DNA of 64,000 bases from positions 48,994,001-49,058,000 of the forward strand of contig CP141127.1 in the NCBI GenBank assembly GCA_035236585.1, in the 5' to 3' direction. A program made the translations under genes and the position numbers. The stretch is from Warburgia ugandensis (lineage: Eukaryota; Streptophyta; Magnoliopsida; Canellales; Canellaceae). Under the pieces are notes generated by a model. The model saw only the letters and a program-made list of their open reading frames with translations, searched no databases and was not told where the DNA came from. How positions within the stretch are numbered: position 1 is the stretch's first letter; every line of letters starts with the position of its first letter. Positions 58,633 to 64,000 of the stretch are shown here, piece by piece.

Positions 58633-60583
58633 ATGCAACTAAGCTAGAATGATGTGCATAGAATCTTGAATGGGAAATGCATAACATTAAGGATGAAACA
58701 TAGAAATCAATCAACAAATAAGAAATAATTAAATCAATTGATCATCCATAGAATTTGTGCATCAACCATAAACCAACATCAATGTTCATTGAATGAAAAG
58801 AGTACAAGTGCAGTGCAAATGTGGTGCGCACCCTCCAATGGGGTGTGCACACCCTTGGTAGAATCAATTACAACCCAATAAAAATTCTAATATATCCTCT
58901 TCAAGGTTATTCAACTGCCAATCTAAACTAGCATGCATGTATTCTGAAAGTGATCTAAGAAAAATAAGGAAAACAATGAGAAAGAAGGCAAGGGATGGCT
59001 AAGAACTTAGGAGGATTCGAAGGCAACTTAATCTAGTAACTATACTCTCTTGGTTATCACTACAAGAGAGTTGTGGTCTTTAGATTAAGGGATCTAGGAA
59101 ACTAAGCTAAAAGCAAACAATAAAAGAAAGCAATCAAGTAAATAACAATGAATCAAAGCAACCAGGAAATTGTTCAAGCAAAGAAACAATAAATGTGAAG
59201 AATAAGGAACCAACCTAGATTTTAGAAGAAGAACCAAGGAAAGAAAGCAAGATCTACCAAAGATGAGGCATGGAGAGTTAGAAAAAGGGGCTGCTACCAT
59301 GAGAAAGTAGTTGAGGAATCGGAGGAAGGAGGGGTGGAGATGCCTCCTTCAAAGGAGGGTTTGATCTCTCCCTTCCAAAAGTGTTTTTTTCTCACATCAA
59401 ACTCTGTATACTTTATGCATTTATGGGAACTTCCTAACCTTGTTAATGGGTGATCCTAAGGGGGAAATGAAGGGAGGAAATTTAAGGGTCAAGATGAAGA
59501 AGAATCTAGGTGGAAGACTCCTATTAGGATCTAGGTGTGGAGTTCCCTTCCTCTAGATGTTTTTCTTGTGGAAAAGAGGCAGAGAAGGAAGGGAAAGTGG
59601 GAATGAGGAATGAAAGAGTGAGAGAAGTAAAGATAAAAGGATATATGGCAGCCCTTGGATGAAGATTGGATGGTTTGGATGATGAGAGAAAAAGAAAGAG
59701 ATAGAAAAGAAAGGTTGAGATGGGAAGAAGTGATTGGTTGATCTAGGATAGAGTTAGGAAGGTGAGACTCTTTAAGAAAGTAAAATTCGTGGTTGGCATC
59801 GTGGTGAGGTGGAAAGTGAAAAATAAGATGGAAAAAGTGAAATTTTAGGTGGCCACTTGCTATTAGTCCACATGCATGCTTTTCCATTGATTTTTATCCA
59901 AATATCTTCTCATTATCCTCTAAAAAATCCCATGCATATTTGCTTTAGATTCTCCTCCAATCATGGCCTTCCCTGTAACTTGGCTTAAGTTGCATTATGG
60001 CTTGCTTTGAGAGCTAATTTGGCTTAACTTTATGACTAGCTTTATGGGCTCTTTTGGCTTGGCTTGGTGGTTCAACCCCTTGGCTTTGATGGCTAACTAG
60101 GCTCCTTTGTTTATCACCTTCTTCATGGCTTGTATATAATTAGGTGGCTTGAGAGAATCTCATGCAAAGGTGATAGACTTTGAATGGCTTGTGCATGGGC
60201 CCGCTTTAGTCACCTTTGACTTCTCTAATTACATCCTTTCTTGCTTAGAGTGATCTTGATCCTGATCTCACTTTGGATTGATGATATTTAGGCTTTGACT
60301 CAATCTTTTGATCTTGATCTTCAATTTTCATCTTAATCGATCTTGGCTATCGATCATTGTCTCACTTTTTATAAAATATAAAAAAAATTAAATTAAATCC
60401 TAAAATATGATTATTCTCATACTTACCCTAGATTATCCTTTAAACCTGCAAATTATCTAATATTTGGCCTATTAGGTCAAAAATGCATGTGTTATAATTT
60501 TTGGCCAAAATACCTAATTTAAGCTATAAGTTATAACATATGGGAAACTAATTGGGCGGGTTTTATACAAATTAGGAAACTCA
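58633..60583 (-). repeat. Element F, 5' LTR, part 2
   Basis: Minus strand, starting TGAGTTTCCTAATTTG at 60583. The stretch 60050-60583 matches the F 3' LTR remnant 4640-5163 ('gtggttcaaccc', 'cttcttcatggcttgtatat', 'tgatattt.ggctttgactcaat'). Plus-strand sequence 59200-59850 is purine-rich. The open frame 59887-59531 on the minus strand is Ser/Phe/His-rich LTR sequence with no counterpart to test it. Confidence 0.82.
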
Positions 60584-61560
60584 GCACATTGATCCTAAGT
60601 ATTGTCCTTTATAATTGGATGCTGAGCCATTCCATAGAGGATTGTTATGTTCTTAGAGACAAGATTGAGGCATTAATTGAATAAGGATCAATTGTCTTCA
60701 ACAACTCGAAAAAGGCCTTTGCTACTACAACGAATATGGTTAGCATTTAGAATGTCAATTCCAACAAAGAGTTAGAGACTACTTGGTTATCAACTTTGTC
60801 ATGGGTATTGTCTCCTACAATAGATACTCTTAAGGGAGTCTAGCTCATTGAACTTTGGATTGAGGGAAGGGTGATCTAAAGATGTAAGACAAATCCAAAT
60901 AATGATCTAGGTTTTTCAACCCTATCTGTCATGGATATAGGCTCGAGATGGTTAAGCTTGGAAATATATGCCAAAAAGAAATGGTTAAACCTCAAAAGTC
61001 TGCGAGGCTCTCCAATTTTCCAAAACTAAGGAGTAACCTAGAAATGAGGTAATTTAATAAAAATGGAAGCCCAGTGCATGACGCTCCTGCATATGCAAGG
61101 TCTAAGTAAGGGCAGAGCATAAGGGTCTAATAGTACGTAGCCTTACCTTGCAATTGCACCAAGGTCATACTACAACAACTCTACAATTGCACCAAGGCTT
61201 CCCTTCAAATGAGGAAATTTCAATATCATAAAAAATGACAATGACTAGTGGGTTGTGGTCAAATCTAAGAAGAAAATACCTAAAAAATCACCAACACCAA
61301 GTTCCCCAGCATCATCATTGGGAAGTCACTCTTCAACTAAGGCAAGATTTAAGTCAAAGTGGTCTAGAATTTGAAGGAAGAAGGTCAAGACCTCCTCAAA
61401 TACCAATTCTACTCCTATAATCTTCAATGAGGAGGATGAATATGTATAATCCATAGATCATTAAATTACACTAGAGTAGACCCTCTCAGATTGTAGTGAT
61501 ATATCCACATGAGGGAGTCCCTGTATGCTGTCATATGGTTTCTAACTACCATAGCACTAG
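60584..61560 (+). pseudogene. Element H: gag-like Ty3/Gypsy relic
   Basis: Two pieces look coding. Near 60600-60700, across a small frameshift, 'KYCPL' is followed by 'MLSHSIEDCYVLRDKIEALI' and, after a stop, 'GSIVFNN'. This resembles the C..H....C zinc-binding segment at the end of gag in Tat/Ogre-type elements. Near 61240-61300, 'WVVVKSKKKIPKKSPTPSSP' resembles the basic linker before protease in the same group. The rest is stops. The open frame 61235-61420 in another frame is a shadow of the second piece. The lineage is tentative. Confidence 0.5.
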
Positions 61561-62490
61561 TAAGTTTGAATTAAACATTAGCCATTGTGTTTTGAAAATT
61601 TGTAGAGATGGTTGAAAAAAATATCTTGATAAATATAGTTCAAGAAGTGAACATCAAAATAATTCAAAGTGGAATACTTCAAAAGTGGAGAAAGGTTATT
61701 CTCAAAATAACATTTAGTTTACCATTATACCATTTTCTTTGATAACCTTGTCCTAAGTCTTACATTTCATCCCAATGAAAGACCTACTTTGAGTTTAGGA
61801 GTAGTATGGCATGAATGTGGGAATGAATGAATTGAGGTTATGGTGAAGTGCAACATTCTTAATAATTGGTGTTCTTTCCACAAACCGGTTACCATTTATG
61901 AGTTACCATTCTTTCTTATAATATGCGATACTTTGCTTTTGATATAGATTATTCTACTCACATATTTATGAGAGTTTTATTACCTACTTCAGAGTGATTT
62001 CTTTCTAAGCTTTGATTGTATAATGTGAGATTTGAAATCAAAGCACATTTTTGGATGATAATTTAGGTTATCTTACTTGGAAACTAAAAATTAGGTATAT
62101 TTTGGTATTCACATACACATATCTGAGGTTTGAGTACTTATGGAATTTTTTAGCATAATGGTAGAATTTTGAGCTATTGTTCATTTTTATTAATAGGTTA
62201 AAGTTGGATGTTTAATGTGTATTGAATGGAAGAAATTTCTTAAAGAGAAGTAAAGGAACTACCATATAGGTTTCGTGTCTTGAAATGTTTGAGTATCATT
62301 TCTGAAAACCTTGACAAGACTATATTTCATCCATTAGGGGTAACTTAGAGGTTTAAAGACTTTCTACATATGTTATATGTAGATGATAGTACCTACAAAA
62401 GTGGTTAGACTTTTTAGGATTTTTTGTTTTCATCTTTATTTTCTCTTTTGTATTTTTGTTCGAGGACTAGAAAAATGTAGGTATAGGGTA
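61561..62490 (+). other. Element H, Athila-like 3' noncoding region
   Basis: Matches the 3' regions of A, C and F, for example 'ggatgataatttaggttat' (62055-62073), 'attaggggtaact' and 'ctacaaaagtgg' (62394-62405). It ends in a decayed purine tract 'ggtatagggta' (62480-62490). Confidence 0.65.
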
Positions 62491-63213
62491 TTTGATATAC
62501 ATATATTATTACAAAGTATATCTTTAGAAAATGTATTTATACACCTTTTAATTATCTAATTTATTATGAATTAAGGTTTTTTTTCATTTTACAGGATTAG
62601 GATTGAAAGAATCAAATTTCATATTTTTAATGTTTTAACACTAAAAAGAATCTAGTATGTAATCCAAGAAAAACTAAGAACCACAACTCAAAAACCAAAA
62701 CTAAAGAAGTTCAAAGTGTAGTTGGGGTGACATATCACTTTTAGAGCAATCAAAAATTGCATGCCATCGACTACCTTATATCTGCACAAGATGGGCTATC
62801 ATTATCAAAATCGAAGGTGGTAAGATACTGCATGCATGCATTCACTAGCCTAAAAAAGCTTCAACATGAAGCCATGTAAAGATCAAATAAAGTTACACAT
62901 TTTTTCCACTATTTTTGAGTTTAGAAGACATGAAAGATGGGTCCCACATTATAACACATATCTTCCTAATTTTTAGCTTGGAGAAAAATGTGTTTTCCAA
63001 GAGGAGAAGTAGAGTGGAAATATATATTTTATGTGGAGAAGAAATAGTTTAAAAAAAAACATTTAACTTTGGAGCTAGCAAAATAGGAGTCTAAGACTTG
63101 ATGAGCTTTGAGATGATTCAGTGGCCAAGATGGTTGCATACTTAAGGCTGCCTAAGGTGTATGTTTTTCACTTGGGAAAGGATTGTATGTTTTAGAGGAT
63201 TCTTAGGAGAAGC

Positions 63214-63214
<1 letters not shown>

Positions 63215-63290
<76 letters not shown>
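63215..63290. repeat. (GA)n microsatellite
   Basis: A 76-bp uninterrupted GA run. Frames read through it (Arg-Glu or Ser-Leu repeats) are artefacts. Confidence 0.98.
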
Positions 63291-63294
<4 letters not shown>

Positions 63295-63977
63295 CAAGAG
63301 GAGAAATGGGATGAACCTAAACATTTATAGGGAGATTTTAGGATTTGAAAGAGGGTTTCAATGAAAGAACTCTAAGGTGGCCTAATGGGAGCATGACAGT
63401 GAAGAAAAGTCATCTAAATAATCAAGGAAAAAGAGAGCAAAATGGAGGGGAGGTTGGACAATTTTATTTTATTTTTTACAGAAGGAGGGGGGCTGCTTTG
63501 GAAGTCCTTTAGTTTGGAAGGAGTCTCCCACCGGGGGGAACATCCATAGGAGGCAGCTCTCATTCTATTGGAGGAAGTTGGAGAGGAGTTTGATGTGTTC
63601 TGTTTTATAGTTTACATTTGGTTTTTTGTTGTTATGAGGCTTTTTCTTCTCCATGGTGAGTGACAAACTAGTGAGAAGGGAACTTTTTTCTATCACATTT
63701 CTTCTCTTATCTCTTCGCCACACTCCCATCTCTTTCTCCTTCCATTCCAATCTCTCCAAAATAGAGTAGCACTTTACTTACACTTGATTATGGCTGCGAG
63801 GGTTTGTTTTCCTCTTCTTGATCCATGACACAATGAAGAAATCTAGCAACATTCATCTTGTTCTAGTCTAAGGGAGTTTTTGTTCCATTTTGTTTCTTTA
63901 TTCTTATAATGTTCTAAAGATTGCATATTAATAAACTTCTTGATTCTCTTGTTAGTATTAATGTTCTATTTTTAGAC

Positions 63978-63996
63978 TATATATATATATATATAT
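63978..63996. repeat. (AT)n microsatellite
   Basis: AT dinucleotide run close to the window end. Confidence 0.95.
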
Positions 63997-64000
63997 TCTA

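Larger units (their letters stand above)
4640..60583 (-). mobile_element. Element F: non-autonomous Athila-like LTR element (host of A)
   Basis: On the minus strand the order is: 5' LTR (60583 down to 58633, then 10686 down to 9890, split by element A), tRNA-Asp-type primer site (9883-9866), leader, ORF-X (8550-6993), long 3' noncoding region, purine tract (5174-5164) and a truncated 3' LTR (5163 to about 4640). The internal part is about 4.7 kb and shows no gag or pol. The target duplication cannot be seen because the 3' LTR is cut off where it meets element G. The layout is shared with C, so the pair defines a non-autonomous family that would need enzymes from an Athila-type element. Confidence 0.8.
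62491..64000 (+). repeat. Element H, 3' LTR (runs past the window end)
   Basis: Starts TGATATACATATATTATTAC right after the purine tract region. It has no homologue in the window beyond its first bases, so only the start is supported by position. It contains a long GA tract and ends, within the window, in an AT run. No gene is seen; the minus frame 63759-63565 is weak. Confidence 0.5.

Noticed and set aside
61235..61420. 61-codon frame in H
   Set aside because: The neighbouring frame gives the better gag-linker-like reading; this one is its shadow.
63142..63364. Arg-Glu / Ser-Leu repeat proteins
   Set aside because: Pure translation of the (GA)n microsatellite.
1..64000. Host gene, CRISPR array, bacterial operon or other unusual defence system
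   Set aside because: No non-transposon coding region, no spaced short repeats and no bacterial signals. Every long frame is part of a retroelement or of simple repeat.

Overview
This is plant nuclear DNA, AT-rich and heterochromatin-like. It consists almost entirely of retrotransposons nested inside one another. I found no host gene, no tRNA or rRNA gene and no CRISPR array. The case for a plant rests on three things: Athila-type Ty3/Gypsy elements with a decayed tRNA-Asp primer binding site, a tRNA-iMet-primed Ty3/Gypsy-like family whose 3' end carries the 'gggacgaaatt' signature, and plant-type RTE-clade LINEs ending in ATG/TGATGA repeats. I cannot name the species. All comparisons were made by eye.

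Layout, outermost to innermost. G (1-4640, +) is an Athila-type pol relic followed by a conserved unknown reading frame that I call ORF-X. It abuts F (4640-10686 plus 58633-60583, -), a non-autonomous Athila-like element that has a leader and ORF-X but no gag-pol. Inserted in the 5' LTR of F is A (10687-58632, +), an Athila-like element with recognisable but broken gag, protease, RT-RNase H and integrase. C (13934-41545, -) is inserted just behind the primer binding site of A. It has the same leader/ORF-X/no-pol structure as F. D (22077-41150, +) sits in the 5' LTR of C. It is a large element without recognisable coding sequence, primed by tRNA-iMet and flanked by the 5-bp duplication GTTAG. 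E (33775-40601, -) is a relative of D and sits in the 3' LTR of D. Element A also carries two RTE LINEs (44193-47492 in gag, 52670-55900 in its 3' region) and a 551-bp solo LTR in integrase (50245-50795). From 60584 to the window end lies H, another Ty3/Gypsy relic with a gag-like fragment, an Athila-like 3' region and an LTR containing a long (GA)n tract.

The nesting gives a relative order: F first, then A, then C, D and E; the LINEs and solo LTR came some time after A. The LTR pair of E differs at roughly 2.5% of compared positions by hand count; the LTR pairs of A and C look clearly more diverged. Every protein-coding remnant has stops or frameshifts, so nothing here looks autonomous today. 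Stops at former CAG/CAA codons and the loss of every CpG in the Asp primer sites fit long-term methylation and deamination.

The most unusual item is ORF-X. Three diverged copies exist. In C and F it is the only coding relic between leader and 3' region; in G it follows pol. Its C-terminus carries a duplicated W..YIDYHEILK-type motif, and I recognise no known domain in it.
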